Source: Collinsella sp. (lineage in GTDB: Bacteria; Actinomycetota; Coriobacteriia; Coriobacteriales; Coriobacteriaceae). Taken from it: a DNA stretch of 64,000 nt. Both the position numbers and the translations under genes were made by a program. Shown in pieces: positions 27,251 through 36,177 of the stretch (positions are counted from its first letter, which is position 1; each line of letters opens with the position of its first letter). Under the pieces are notes generated by a model. That model ran no database searches and was not told the DNA's origin. It saw only the letters and a list, made by a program, of their open reading frames with translations. The stretch covers positions 25,998-89,997 of the forward strand of contig DXMU01000020.1 of the NCBI GenBank assembly GCA_019414025.1. Reading direction: 5' to 3'.

Positions 27251-27928
27251 ATGTCGCTGCGCGGTGGAATCGGTCTGCCCGAGCTTCCTCTAGAGGACGG
27301 GCAGGAGTTTAGGCTCGGCATTATGGGTGGCACCTTTGATCCCATCCATTACGGGCACCTGGTGACCGCTGAGCAGGCGCGTGAGTCCCTCGACTTGGAT
27401 GCCGTGCTCTTTATGCCGGCGGGCACGCCTGCCTTTAAGCTTGACAAGCCGGTGACGCCTGCCGAGGACCGTTATGCCATGACGGTCCTCGCCACCGCCG
27501 CGAACCCGGCCTTTTTGGCGAGCCGGTTCGAGATCGACCGCCCGGGCGTAACCTATACGGCTGATACGCTTCATGCCCTTCGCGACTTTTACCCGCCGCA
27601 GGTAAAGCTCTACTTTATTACGGGCGCCGACGCGATTATCGATATTGTGACCTGGCATGATGCCGAACGAATTGCTGAGCTTGCTACCTTTATTGCGGCG
27701 ACGCGACCGGGCTTTGATATCGATACGGCGCGTGCCCGAATCAAAGAGTCGGGGCTGCCGTTCGACGTGCGCTATATTCAGATTCCGGCGCTGGCGATCA
27801 GCTCGACGAACATTCGTAAGCGAGTTGCCCGCGGCATGAGCGTGCGCTATCTTACGAGCGAGTCCGTGCTCGGCTACATTCGCAAACGCAGGCTATATGC
27901 CGATTTGGGCCAAGAAGATTTTGAGTGA
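27251..27928 (+). CDS. nadD: Nicotinate-nucleotide adenylyltransferase
   Basis: Joins nicotinate mononucleotide and ATP to make deamido-NAD+. The 225-residue protein has the nucleotidyltransferase GGTFDPIHYGHL motif near residues 26-37 and the C-terminal ISSTNIRKRV. The roughly 20-residue leader before the core is longer than usual. It starts three bases after obgE and is followed by yqeK, a common order. Confidence 0.95.
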   Translation: MSLRGGIGLPELPLEDGQEFRLGIMGGTFDPIHYGHLVTAEQARESLDLDAVLFMPAGTPAFKLDKPVTPAEDRYAMTVLATAANPAFLASRFEIDRPGVTYTADTLHALRDFYPPQVKLYFITGADAIIDIVTWHDAERIAELATFIAATRPGFDIDTARARIKESGLPFDVRYIQIPALAISSTNIRKRVARGMSVRYLTSESVLGYIRKRRLYADLGQEDFE

Positions 27929-27940
27929 TGGGGGTCTACG

Positions 27941-28549
27941 TTGTCGGTAGAGGATCAGTTTGAGGGCGATGAGCGCGCACTGCTCAAGCGCATTCAAGAG
28001 CTGCTCGATGTTCGCATGAAGGATAAGCGCAAGCGCTATGTGCATTCGCTGGGTGTTGCCGAGACCGCACTTCATCTGGCCGAGGTCTACGGCGTTGACC
28101 GCTTTGATGCCGCTGCTGCCGGTCTGATCCACGACTGGGACAAAGTGCTCTCCGACGACGAGCTGGTTACGCGCGCTCTGCATTACGGCATTAAGATTGC
28201 CGGCTCTCCTTCCGCCGCGACGCCGCTTTTGCATGGTCCTGTTGCCGCCTATGAGCTTCCGCAGCTTTTCCCCGAGTTGTCGCCGGCCGTTTTCCAGGCT
28301 GTCGACCGTCACACCGTGGGTGCCTGCGACATGACGCCGCTCGATACGGTGGTCTTTGTGGCCGATGCCATCGAGCCCAACCGCCACGGCGACTATGCGC
28401 ATGCGCTGCGCAAGATGGTGGGGGAGTCGACGCTCGATGAGTTGTTCTTCTCCTGTTTTGCGCAGGGTTTGGTCTATGTGATCCAGTCTGGGCGCTATCT
28501 TTATCCCACAGCTATTACGATTTACAACCATTACGCCCAGCTGCGCTAG
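27941..28549 (+). CDS. yqeK: HD-domain bis(5'-nucleosyl)-tetraphosphatase YqeK
   Basis: Likely hydrolyses diadenosine tetraphosphate symmetrically to ADP. TTG start at 27941. The 202 residues contain the HD metal site: RYVHSLGVAE with its His, GLIHDWDK with the HD pair, and DRHTVG. The fixed neighbourhood nadD-yqeK-rsfS supports the call. The HDWDK sequence matches the HDxxK form of the YqeK branch. Confidence 0.9.
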   Translation: MSVEDQFEGDERALLKRIQELLDVRMKDKRKRYVHSLGVAETALHLAEVYGVDRFDAAAAGLIHDWDKVLSDDELVTRALHYGIKIAGSPSAATPLLHGPVAAYELPQLFPELSPAVFQAVDRHTVGACDMTPLDTVVFVADAIEPNRHGDYAHALRKMVGESTLDELFFSCFAQGLVYVIQSGRYLYPTAITIYNHYAQLR

Positions 28550-28576
28550 CTCGGGCTGTCTAGAAAGAGGTATTCC

Positions 28577-29032
28577 ATGGACGACGAGACCATGACCGAC
28601 GAGCAGATTCTTGAAGGTGTGGAGCACAAGAGCTTCGTCGCCACGTCCGACCGCACTGCCGCCTCGCTGTCCGCGAGCGGTGTCGCCGCCGAGGATGTCG
28701 CCCGCGCCGCCGCGCAGGCCGCCTACGACAAGAAGGGCGAGGACGTTCAGGTGCTCGACCTGACCGAGCTTTCCGACGTATGCGACTACTTTGTGCTTGC
28801 CACCGGTACCAACAACCGCCAGGTTGATTCAATTGTCGACGAGATCGAGGAGAAGGTCGCCGAGGCTTGCGGCGAGCATCCGTTCTCCATCGAGGGCCGC
28901 GAGCAGAAGACCTGGATGCTCATGGACTATGGTTCGGTTGTCGTCCACGTCTTCACTCCCGAAGCGCGCGACTTCTACCGCCTCGAGAAACTCTGGGGAG
29001 ACGCCCCCCAGCTCCCCCTCAACCTCCTCTAG
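28577..29032 (+). CDS. rsfS: Ribosome silencing factor RsfS
   Basis: Binds L14 and blocks subunit joining in starved cells. The 151 residues have an N-terminal extension of about 40 residues, then the RsfS core with DVCDYFVLATGTNNRQV, REQKTWMLMDYGSVVVHVF and FYRLEKLWGDAP. The TAG stop lies inside a REP-like palindrome (29030-29062), and an intrinsic terminator follows. Confidence 0.96.
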   Translation: MDDETMTDEQILEGVEHKSFVATSDRTAASLSASGVAAEDVARAAAQAAYDKKGEDVQVLDLTELSDVCDYFVLATGTNNRQVDSIVDEIEEKVAEACGEHPFSIEGREQKTWMLMDYGSVVVHVFTPEARDFYRLEKLWGDAPQLPLNLL

Positions 29033-29062
29033 TAGCTCATTTGAGACGGGGTTTAGCTATCC
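29030..29062. repeat. REP-like palindrome, single copy
   Basis: Reading the minus strand, the copy begins GGATAGCTAAACCCCGTCTC and ends in AGCTACTA, matching the arms of the 3319-3452 element except for a short deletion. The TAGCT/AGCTA ends can pair. It overlaps the rsfS stop codon. Confidence 0.6.
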
Positions 29063-29073
29063 TCACGCATATC

Positions 29074-29119
29074 GCCGGGCAGTTGCGGTTTTCCGCACCT
29101 GCCCGGCTTTCTTTTTGCC
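29074..29119. terminator. Intrinsic terminator between convergent rsfS and dinB
   Basis: GCCGGGCAG (29074-29082) pairs with CTGCCCGGC, with an inner GCGG/CCGC stem, followed on the plus strand by TTTCTTTTT. It ends the obgE-rsfS unit and may also serve the convergent dinB transcript. Confidence 0.8.
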
Positions 29120-29126
29120 TCAGGGA

Positions 29127-30380
29127 CTAATCGTTGAAGCGGGATTGGCGGCCGAAGGACAGGGCTGTGTCGCCGAACTTGTCTCGGACGGCGTCGATGG
29201 CGACTGAGAGGTCGCGACGGTCGCTGGATTGGGCTCCGCGGTCGTCGACTTCGCAGAACAGGTCGGTCTGGATGCCGCCCTGATGGTCAAAGTCGCTCAT
29301 GCCGATGCCCGCCAGGCGCACATGCATGCCTTCCTGCCAGATGTTGTCGAGCAGTTCGAGCGCCACTGCCACAAAGATGTTCTCATCGTCGGTCGGATGA
29401 GGCAGCCGGCGCTGTGCCGAGCGACCGCTTCCATACGAATACTTGAGTTTGAGCGTCACCGTGGCGCCCGTCAGCCCCTGACGGCGCAGGCGGCGTCCCA
29501 CTGACTCTCCCAACAGCGCAATCGCCGCTTCGATGTCCTGACGCTCAGTCAAATCTTTCGCAAAGGTGCGTTCATTGCTGACCGACTTGACCTCGCGCTC
29601 TTCATCTAGACTCGTGACTTCGGAGATTTCGAGCCCCAGCGCACGTTGGCGCATGCGTTCGCCGTTGACGCCAAAAATAGAGGCTAAGGTTGATTCGGGC
29701 GCGCGTGACAGCTCGCCGAGTGTATAGATGCGCATGCGGCGCAGTCGCTCCTCGGCCGAGCGCCCGATGCCGCTCATGGCAGATACCGGCAGCGCGGCCA
29801 AAAAGCGCTGCTCGGTTCCAGGGCGCACGATGGTCAGCCCAAACGGTTTGTCCCTCTCGCTTGCGATCTTTGCGACCGTCTTGTTGCAGCCTACGCCAAT
29901 GGAGCAGGTCACTCCCAGCGCTGCCACGCGGTCGCTTATCCGCCGCGCAACCAGCAGCGGGTCTTCGGGCGCAAAGCGGCCCGGTGTGATATCGATAAAG
30001 GCCTCGTCAATTGATACGCGCTCAACACGCGGGGTCTCGTCGGCGAGAATCGCCATGACCTGTGCGCTAACCTCGTGGTATCGATTGAAATGCCCATGCG
30101 TCCAAATGGCCTGCGGACAGAGGCGCCGTGCCTCGGCGGAGGGCATGGCGGAATGCACGCCAAAGCGGCGCGCCTCGTAGGAGCAGGTGGACACGACGCC
30201 GCGAGAATCGGCATCGCCACCCACGATGAGCGGCTTGCCGCGCCACTCGGGATGGTCGAGCATCTCCACGCTCGCAAAAAACGCATCGAGATCCATGAGG
30301 CCCACCGCCGGTCCCGTCCAGGGCGGCGGTGTGACGCCCGCAGCATCCTCATAACCGTATGTATGTTCGCGTCTTTTCAT
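29127..30380 (-). CDS. dinB: DNA polymerase IV (Y family)
   Basis: Error-prone translesion polymerase. The 417 residues include GLMDLDAFFASVE (first metal Asp), YEARRFGV, RVERVSIDEAFIDIT with the catalytic Asp-Glu pair, the helix-hairpin-helix thumb (SAMSGIGRSAEERLR) and the little-finger domain. There is no obvious C-terminal clamp-binding pentapeptide; the end is SFGRQSRFND. No ribosome binding site precedes the ATG, and a TATACT box lies only six bases upstream, so the message may be leaderless. No convincing LexA box was seen. Confidence 0.95.
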   Translation of the reverse strand: MKRREHTYGYEDAAGVTPPPWTGPAVGLMDLDAFFASVEMLDHPEWRGKPLIVGGDADSRGVVSTCSYEARRFGVHSAMPSAEARRLCPQAIWTHGHFNRYHEVSAQVMAILADETPRVERVSIDEAFIDITPGRFAPEDPLLVARRISDRVAALGVTCSIGVGCNKTVAKIASERDKPFGLTIVRPGTEQRFLAALPVSAMSGIGRSAEERLRRMRIYTLGELSRAPESTLASIFGVNGERMRQRALGLEISEVTSLDEEREVKSVSNERTFAKDLTERQDIEAAIALLGESVGRRLRRQGLTGATVTLKLKYSYGSGRSAQRRLPHPTDDENIFVAVALELLDNIWQEGMHVRLAGIGMSDFDHQGGIQTDLFCEVDDRGAQSSDRRDLSVAIDAVRDKFGDTALSFGRQSRFND

Positions 30381-30386
30381 GGCATG

Positions 30387-30392
30387 AGTATA
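30387..30392 (-). promoter_or_regulatory. -10 box of dinB (leaderless arrangement)
   Basis: TATACT on the minus strand is separated from the dinB ATG by just six bases, which would place the transcription start at or next to the A of the start codon. The -35 region is poor. Confidence 0.45.
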
Positions 30393-30496
30393 CCGCGCAG
30401 CTCATGTGGGGTGCGTGGATGTGCTTGCAAATCGCGAATTCTTGTCTAAGATATGGATTTGCCTTCGACTACACCGAAGAAGTTGGTCTCACGGAC

Positions 30497-30525
30497 TTCA
30501 CCTGCCCGCGTCGATGGCGTATTAT
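30497..30525 (+). promoter_or_regulatory. Candidate promoter of the rpsP operon
   Basis: TTCACC (30497-30502) and TATTAT (30520-30525) are 17 bp apart, about 57 bp before the rpsP start. Confidence 0.65.
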
Positions 30526-30581
30526 GTTCAACTGTTTGTTTGTAGTTGCAGCCTAAAGCTGCTTGGTTGGAGGAGTTTCCT

Positions 30582-30923
30582 TTGGCAGTCAAGATTCGCC
30601 TTGCTCGTCACGGCGCTAAGAAGCGTCCGTACTACCGTGTCGTCGTCGCCGATTCCCGCGCCCCGCGTGACGGTCGTATCATCGAGGAGGTTGGCCGCTA
30701 CAACCCGATGACCGCCCCCAAGACCATCAACCTCGATCTCGAGAAGATCGCTGACTGGCAGTCCAAGGGCGCTCAGCTCACCGACGCTGTCGCTGCTCTG
30801 GTCAAGGCCGCCAACGAGGGCGAGAAGACCGAGACCGTCGTCAAGAAGTCCAAGAAGCAGCTCGCCAAAGAGGCCGAGGCCGCTAAGGCTGCCGCTGAGG
30901 CCGCTGAGGGCGCCGAGGAGTAA
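30582..30923 (+). CDS. rpsP: 30S ribosomal protein S16
   Basis: Small-subunit assembly protein. The start is the TTG at 30582, six bases after GGAGGAG, giving [20 protein letters not shown], which matches the family N-terminus; an in-frame upstream TTG at 30546 lacks support. The 113-residue protein has a Lys/Ala/Glu-rich tail beyond the conserved core, as in other actinobacterial S16. It opens the rpsP-khpA-rimM-trmD-lepB unit. Confidence 0.98.
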   Translation: MAVKIRLARHGAKKRPYYRVVVADSRAPRDGRIIEEVGRYNPMTAPKTINLDLEKIADWQSKGAQLTDAVAALVKAANEGEKTETVVKKSKKQLAKEAEAAKAAAEAAEGAEE

Positions 30924-30926
30924 ATC

Positions 30927-31211
30927 GTGCCTGAGGTTGACGCTGCACAGCTCGAGGGTGAGGCAATGCTCTCAGATCGCATCGCCGATCTCGTCGAATA
31001 TCTCGTTGTTCAGATCGTCGACGACCCGGATTCCGTGAGCCTTGAGGTCATCGATGGTGACGACGCCTCCACGATTGAGGTTTCGGTTGCCGAGGATGAC
31101 GTCGCTAAGGTCATCGGCCGTCGTGGCCGTACCATCAAGGCCATTCGCACGCTCGCCCGTGCACTGGCCGCTCGCCTCGACACTGCAGTCGAGGTAGAGG
31201 TTCTGGGCTAG
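30927..31211 (+). CDS. khpA: KH-domain RNA-binding protein KhpA
   Basis: Small RNA-binding protein linked in Gram-positives to cell elongation and ribosome function. From the GTG at 30927 it has 94 residues; an ATG at 30966 with a GAGGGTGAGG site would give 81 residues, closer to the family length, so the true start is uncertain. KVIGRRGRTIKAIRTLARA is the KH GxxG loop. Sits between rpsP and rimM as usual. Confidence 0.93.
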   Translation: MPEVDAAQLEGEAMLSDRIADLVEYLVVQIVDDPDSVSLEVIDGDDASTIEVSVAEDDVAKVIGRRGRTIKAIRTLARALAARLDTAVEVEVLG

Positions 31212-31215
31212 GACC

Positions 31216-31737
31216 TTGAGGTCCCAGTACAAAAACATCGCCCGTGTGGTCAAGCCGCACGGAAGGAAGGGGGAGGTCCTCGCGCAGCCGCTGCGGGGGC
31301 TTCCTTCTGTATTGACGCCGGGTATGCGCGTCGCCTTGACGCCGCCGGCGCTCAAGCGTGACCGTTTTTGCACGGTCACATCCGTCACCGATACGGGCGA
31401 TGGCGATCTGGTCTCGTTTGAGGGCATTGATGACTTGACGGCCGCCGAGGGCATCACCGGATGCTACGTGCTGGCAAATCGTGACGACTTTGAGCTCGAT
31501 TCGCTCGATGCCGCCTATACCGATCTGATGGGTCGCGAGGTGGTCGACGAGCGTTTCGGTTCGCTCGGCACGATTGTCGAGATCATGTCGACGCCCGCCA
31601 ACGATGTTTGGGTTGTCGAGGGCGATCGGTACGGCGAGGTGCTGATTCCCGTGATCGAGCAGGTTGTGCTCGATCTTCCCGATCAGGGGACAATTTCCGT
31701 CCACGTTATGGACGGGTTGATTGATATGGACAAGTAG
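31216..31737 (+). CDS. rimM: Ribosome maturation factor RimM
   Basis: Assists 30S head assembly around S19 and 16S rRNA processing. TTG start at 31216, four bases after khpA. The 173 residues have the N-terminal RimM barrel (VVKPHGRKGEVLAQPL) and a C-terminal PRC barrel (LMGREVVDE...LGTIVEI, YGEVLIPVIEQVV). It is followed 10 bp later by trmD. Confidence 0.95.
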   Translation: MRSQYKNIARVVKPHGRKGEVLAQPLRGLPSVLTPGMRVALTPPALKRDRFCTVTSVTDTGDGDLVSFEGIDDLTAAEGITGCYVLANRDDFELDSLDAAYTDLMGREVVDERFGSLGTIVEIMSTPANDVWVVEGDRYGEVLIPVIEQVVLDLPDQGTISVHVMDGLIDMDK

Positions 31738-31747
31738 GGAGGACAAC

Positions 31748-32506
31748 ATGCTGATTGAGACCCTTTCGGTCTTTCCCGAGATGTTTGAGCCCGTCATGTC
31801 CACATCGATCTTGGGCCGCGCCCGCAAGGCCGGCCTTTTTGATTTTAAGGCCTATAACCTGCGCGACTGGACGCACGACCGCCATCGTACCGTCGATGAC
31901 GAGCCGTACGGCGGCGGGCAGGGCATGCTCATGAAGGTCGAGCCCATCGCCGAGGCCATCGAGGCTATTAGCTCCGAGGGTCCCAAGCCCACCGTGGTGT
32001 TCTTTACGCCCTGCGGCGAACCCTTTACGCAGCATGTGGCCGAGCGCCTGCTCAAAAGCGAGCGCCTGCTGTTTGTTTGCAGCCGCTACGAGGGCGTCGA
32101 CGAGCGCGCTTATGCGTATGCCGACGAGCGCCTGTCGATCGGCGACTACGTGCTTACGGGCGGCGAGCTTCCCGCTATGGTCGTTGCCGATGCCGTCGTA
32201 CGTTTGATTCCCGGCGCCCTTGGTGACGAGATGAGCAATGTCGATGAGTCGTTCTCGACTGCCGAGGACGGTGGCCTGCTCGAGTACGCGCAGTACACCC
32301 GTCCCGCCGAGTTCAACGGCGAGGGCGTGCCGCCGGTGCTCGTGAGCGGTGACCATGCCAAGGTTGACGCCTGGCGCCGTAAGAATGCCATCGAGCGCAC
32401 CTGCCGCTGGCGTCCCGACCTGATCGAGACGGCGCGGCTTACGCCCGAGGAGCGCGCATACGCGCAGGACATCCTGGACGCATCGTATTCGCAGAGCGAG
32501 GAGTGA
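31748..32506 (+). CDS. trmD: tRNA (guanine37-N1)-methyltransferase
   Basis: Methylates G37 of tRNAs to prevent frameshifting, using S-adenosylmethionine. The ATG at 31748 follows GGGAGGA. The 252-residue protein shows the SPOUT trefoil-knot motifs: DEPYGGGQGMLMK, CSRYEGVDERA, SIGDYVLTGGELPAMV and YTRPAEFNGEGVP. Its stop overlaps the ribosome binding site of lepB. Confidence 0.97.
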   Translation: MLIETLSVFPEMFEPVMSTSILGRARKAGLFDFKAYNLRDWTHDRHRTVDDEPYGGGQGMLMKVEPIAEAIEAISSEGPKPTVVFFTPCGEPFTQHVAERLLKSERLLFVCSRYEGVDERAYAYADERLSIGDYVLTGGELPAMVVADAVVRLIPGALGDEMSNVDESFSTAEDGGLLEYAQYTRPAEFNGEGVPPVLVSGDHAKVDAWRRKNAIERTCRWRPDLIETARLTPEERAYAQDILDASYSQSEE

Positions 32507-32508
32507 GA

Positions 32509-33072
32509 ATGGTTCCATCGCAGCATTCCGCGTTGAGGGGCGCTTTTGAGTGGATCGTGGTCATCGCGCTCGCGCTCGTGGCCACCTTCTTGATTCGCTC
32601 GTTTGTGGTCGAGCCCTTTGTGGTGCCCACCGGCTCCATGGAGTCCACGATCGAGATCGGCGACCAGATCCTGGCGCAAAAGGTGAGCCTTGAGCTCGGC
32701 CAGTCCGTCAAGCAGGGCGATATCGTGGTGTTTCACAACCCTGATGGCACCTCCGAGCATGATGTTCTTGTCAAGCGTGTTATTGCCACGGCCGGCCAGA
32801 CGGTCGACCTGCAGGATGGCAAGGTGGTCGTTGACGGCCAAGCGCTCGACGAGGGCTATACGACGGGCATGAGCTGGCCGCTTTCGGTCCAAGCGCCCGG
32901 TGCTCAGGTGAGCTATCCCTACACCGTTCCCGACGGGTGCGTGTGGGTGATGGGCGACAACCGCGAAAACTCTGCCGACTCACGCTACTTTGGTCCCGTC
33001 GATCGCTCTGATTTGATCGCTGTGGCGCTTGTGCGCTACTGGCCGCTCAACCGCATCGGCGCTATCGACTAA
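32509..33072 (+). CDS. lepB: Signal peptidase I
   Basis: Cleaves signal peptides of exported proteins. The ATG at 32509 follows GAGGAG; a GTG at 32503 is in frame. About 187 residues: one N-terminal membrane helix (about 12-30), then the catalytic Ser43 in PTGSMEST and the general-base Lys at about 89 in VLVKRVIA, plus MGDNRENSADSR. The site faces the outside of the membrane. In many relatives rplS lies here; in this genome it sits 7 kb downstream. Confidence 0.96.
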   Translation: MVPSQHSALRGAFEWIVVIALALVATFLIRSFVVEPFVVPTGSMESTIEIGDQILAQKVSLELGQSVKQGDIVVFHNPDGTSEHDVLVKRVIATAGQTVDLQDGKVVVDGQALDEGYTTGMSWPLSVQAPGAQVSYPYTVPDGCVWVMGDNRENSADSRYFGPVDRSDLIAVALVRYWPLNRIGAID

Positions 33073-33131
33073 AAACCGCTATAGTACAGTACCTAACCGT
33101 GTAATCGTTTCGACGAGGGGATATTAGAGGC

Positions 33132-34043
33132 ATGAACGCTTCATCGCTTTCCTTCCAAGACATCATCCTGCGCCTCCAGCAGTACTGGGGCGAGCAGGGC
33201 TGCGTCATTATGCAGCCCTATGACTCCGAGGTCGGTGCCGGTACCTTCCATACCGCGACCACGCTGCGCTCGCTCGGTCCCGCCGAGTGGCGCACCTGCT
33301 ATGCGCAGCCCTGCCGCCGTCCCGCCGACGGCCGCTACGGCGAGAATCCGAACCGCATGCAGCACTACTATCAGTTCCAGGTGCTCATCAAGCCGTCGCC
33401 GGTCAACGCGCAGGAGCTTTACCTGGGGTCTCTTGCCGCTATCGGTCTGGACCCCAACGACCATGACGTCCGCTTTGTCGAGGACGACTGGGAGAGCCCG
33501 ACCCTTGGCGCCTGGGGCCTTGGCTGGGAGGTTTGGCTCAACGGCATGGAGGTCACGCAGTTTACGTACTTCCAGCAGGTGGGCGGCATCGAGGTCGACC
33601 CCGTGCCCGTCGAGATCACCTATGGCCTGGAGCGTATCGCCATGTACGCCCAGGGCGTCAACTCGGTCTACGACCTGGTGTGGAGCTACCTGCCCGACGG
33701 CACGCCCATGACCTATGGCGACGTGTTCCTTGAGAACGAGCGCGAGTTCAGTGCTTATAACTTTGAGGTCGCAAACGTCGAGATGATGCGTCAGAAGTTT
33801 GATGACTACGAGGCCGAGTGCCACTCCTGCCTGGAGCGTAAGCTTCCGCTGCCGGCGTACGACTGCGTCATGAAGTGCAGCCACGCTTTCAACCTGCTCG
33901 ATGCCCGCGGTGCGCTGTCCGCGGTCGAGCGTGCCAACTACATCCTGCGCGTCCGCGCCGTCGCCAAGGCGTGCTGCGAGGCCTATATGGCCGAGGTCGC
34001 CGGAGTCAACGAGAATGCCGACCAGGAAGGCGAGGTGGCGTAA
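33132..34043 (+). CDS. glyQ: Glycyl-tRNA synthetase alpha subunit
   Basis: Class II synthetase subunit that forms glycyl-adenylate. The 303 residues show [34 protein letters not shown], the [12 protein letters not shown] motif 2 region and [13 protein letters not shown] motif 3. It lies three bases before glyS, so the two subunits of the heterotetramer are made together. A TATAGT box at about 33080 may be the promoter, and no T-box leader fits in the 60-bp gap. Confidence 0.97.
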   Translation: MNASSLSFQDIILRLQQYWGEQGCVIMQPYDSEVGAGTFHTATTLRSLGPAEWRTCYAQPCRRPADGRYGENPNRMQHYYQFQVLIKPSPVNAQELYLGSLAAIGLDPNDHDVRFVEDDWESPTLGAWGLGWEVWLNGMEVTQFTYFQQVGGIEVDPVPVEITYGLERIAMYAQGVNSVYDLVWSYLPDGTPMTYGDVFLENEREFSAYNFEVANVEMMRQKFDDYEAECHSCLERKLPLPAYDCVMKCSHAFNLLDARGALSAVERANYILRVRAVAKACCEAYMAEVAGVNENADQEGEVA

Positions 34044-34046
34044 GCC

Positions 34047-36143
34047 ATGGCAGACGCTAAGGATTTCCTGTTTGAGATCGGTACGGAGGAAATGCCCTCT
34101 GCACCGCTGAACAATGCCGTCAAGCAGCTTGGCACTATGATCGCCAAGGGTCTCGACGAGGCCGGTCTGGCCCACGGCGAGGTCCGCGTGATCTCGAGTC
34201 CGCGTCGCCTGGCTGCACTCGTTGCCGACGTCGCCACCGCGACCGATGAGGTTCACGAGGTCAAGCGCGGCCCCGCGGCCAACATTGCCTTCGATGCTGA
34301 CGGTAACGCCACCAAGGCCGCCCAGGGCTTTGCCCGCAAGTGCGGTGTGGCTGCCGAGGACCTGGTTCGTCGCGAGGACACTGACGGTCGCGAGTATGTG
34401 TTCGCCGAGAAGAACATTCCCTCCGCACCGGCTACGCCGATTCTAACCGCTCTGTGCGAGAAGACCATTGCCGGCCTGCAGTGGCCCAACTATCGCTCCC
34501 AGCGCTGGGGCCACGAGCACGCGACGTTCGTGCGTCCGGTCCGCTGGATTTGCTGCCTTCTGGGCGAGGACGTTGTGCCCGTGTCGTTTGCCGACGTGAC
34601 GAGCGGCAACACCACGCGCGGTCATCGCGTGCTTGGCCCCGGTGACCATGTGGTCGCCAGCCCCGCTGTTTACGAGCAGGTGCTCGAGGACGCCGGTGTG
34701 CTTTCTGCCGAGCGCCGTCGCGAGGCCATCCTTGCCGGTATCGCCGAGGTCGAGGCCGCTCGCCCCGGTTGCCATGTCGATACGCCCAAGAAGGTCTTTG
34801 AGGAGGTCATTAACCTCTGCGAGTGGCCGACGGTGCTCGTCGGTACCTTCGATGAGGAGTTCCTCAAGGTCCCGCACGAGATTATCTGCGAGTCCATGCT
34901 CACCAACCAGCGCTACTTCCCGATCTATGACGGCGAGGGCAAGCTCACGCGTGAGTTCGTGGTCGTTTCCAACAGCAAGCCCGAGAACGCCGAGCGCGTG
35001 ATCGACGGCAACGAGCGCGTCGTGCGCGCCCGTCTGGACGATGCTAAGTTCTTCTATGAGGAGGACTTGAAGATCTCCCTCGACGAGTTCCGCGAGCGTC
35101 TGGCCAAGGTCGCCTTCCAGGAGAAGCTCGGTAGCGTGCTCGCCAAGTCCGAGCGCATTGAGCAACTCGCGCTTGCCATCGCCCGCGAGGCCCATCTGGG
35201 CGCCCACCTGGCCGCCGATGCCGCTCGCGCCGCGCACCTGTGCAAGGCCGACTTGGTGTCTAACGCCGTCGTCGAGTTCACGAGCCAGCAGGGCGTGATG
35301 GGCGGTTACTACGCCATCGCGATGGGGGAGAACGACGAGGTCGCTCATGCTATTCGCGATCACTATCGTCCTCGCTTTGCCGGTGACGAGCTGCCCGAGG
35401 GCACCGCTGGCTGCATCGTGGCCTGTGCCGACAAGCTCGATACCATCGCCGGTATCTTTGCCATCGGCGAGCCCCCGACCGGCTCTTCGGACCCCTACGC
35501 GCTGCGTCGTGCCGCTATCGGCATCATCAACATCCTGCGCGACCGCCTGCCGATCGACCCCACGTCGCTCATCGACTTTGCCCTCGAGCTCTACAGTGAG
35601 CAGGGCATTGAGTTCGACGCCGCCGAGGTCGCCCAGCAGGTTCGTGACTTCTTCCATGGCCGCCTGGTGAGCATGGCCCGCGACGAAAAGATCCCGGCCG
35701 ATACCGTTGCCGCCGTCTCCGCGGTGCACATCATCGCTCCGTCCGTCTTCTTCGCCCGCTGCGCCGCCCTCGACGAGGCCCGCAAGAACGACGCCGAGAC
35801 GTTCGACAACCTTGCGACCGCCTATGCTCGCGCCGCGCATATCTCCAAGCCCGAGCTGGGCGTGGAGTACGACCGCAGCCTGATGGGCGAGGTCGAGCTT
35901 GCGCTTGCTGATGCCTCCGAGGCTGCTCAGACCGCTGTCGATGCCGCCCTTGCTACCGAGGATTATCCGGCCGCATTTGCTGCCCTCGCCGCCCTGCGCG
36001 CGCCCATCGACCGTTTCTTCGACGAGGTCATGGTCATGGACAAGGACGAGCAGCTCCGCGATAATCGCCTTAAGCTGCTCAACCGCTTCGAGGCCGTTTT
36101 CTCCGGCATCGCCAACATCGGTGAGCTTGCTCGTAAAAAGTAA
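34047..36143 (+). CDS. glyS: Glycyl-tRNA synthetase beta subunit
   Basis: Binds tRNA-Gly through its C-terminal anticodon domain. The 698 residues begin with FLFEIGTEEMPSAPL, followed by PRRLAALV, QSRHPFVRPVRW-like ATFVRPVRWICCLLG, MLTNQRYFP and the HD-like middle domain (AAHLCKADLVSNAVVEFTSQQG), then a DALR-type end. Length is normal. Confidence 0.97.
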   Translation: MADAKDFLFEIGTEEMPSAPLNNAVKQLGTMIAKGLDEAGLAHGEVRVISSPRRLAALVADVATATDEVHEVKRGPAANIAFDADGNATKAAQGFARKCGVAAEDLVRREDTDGREYVFAEKNIPSAPATPILTALCEKTIAGLQWPNYRSQRWGHEHATFVRPVRWICCLLGEDVVPVSFADVTSGNTTRGHRVLGPGDHVVASPAVYEQVLEDAGVLSAERRREAILAGIAEVEAARPGCHVDTPKKVFEEVINLCEWPTVLVGTFDEEFLKVPHEIICESMLTNQRYFPIYDGEGKLTREFVVVSNSKPENAERVIDGNERVVRARLDDAKFFYEEDLKISLDEFRERLAKVAFQEKLGSVLAKSERIEQLALAIAREAHLGAHLAADAARAAHLCKADLVSNAVVEFTSQQGVMGGYYAIAMGENDEVAHAIRDHYRPRFAGDELPEGTAGCIVACADKLDTIAGIFAIGEPPTGSSDPYALRRAAIGIINILRDRLPIDPTSLIDFALELYSEQGIEFDAAEVAQQVRDFFHGRLVSMARDEKIPADTVAAVSAVHIIAPSVFFARCAALDEARKNDAETFDNLATAYARAAHISKPELGVEYDRSLMGEVELALADASEAAQTAVDAALATEDYPAAFAALAALRAPIDRFFDEVMVMDKDEQLRDNRLKLLNRFEAVFSGIANIGELARKK

Positions 36144-36177
36144 GCCAGCCTGCGCGTAAGCGCAAAAGGAGCCCCGC

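Noticed and set aside
30361..30380. LexA box near dinB
   Set aside because: A GAAC-containing stretch is inside the first codons and matches only one half of the Gram-positive SOS box.
33073..33131. T-box riboswitch before glyQ
   Set aside because: The gap is under 60 bp, too short for a T-box leader; proS likewise has no leader at all.
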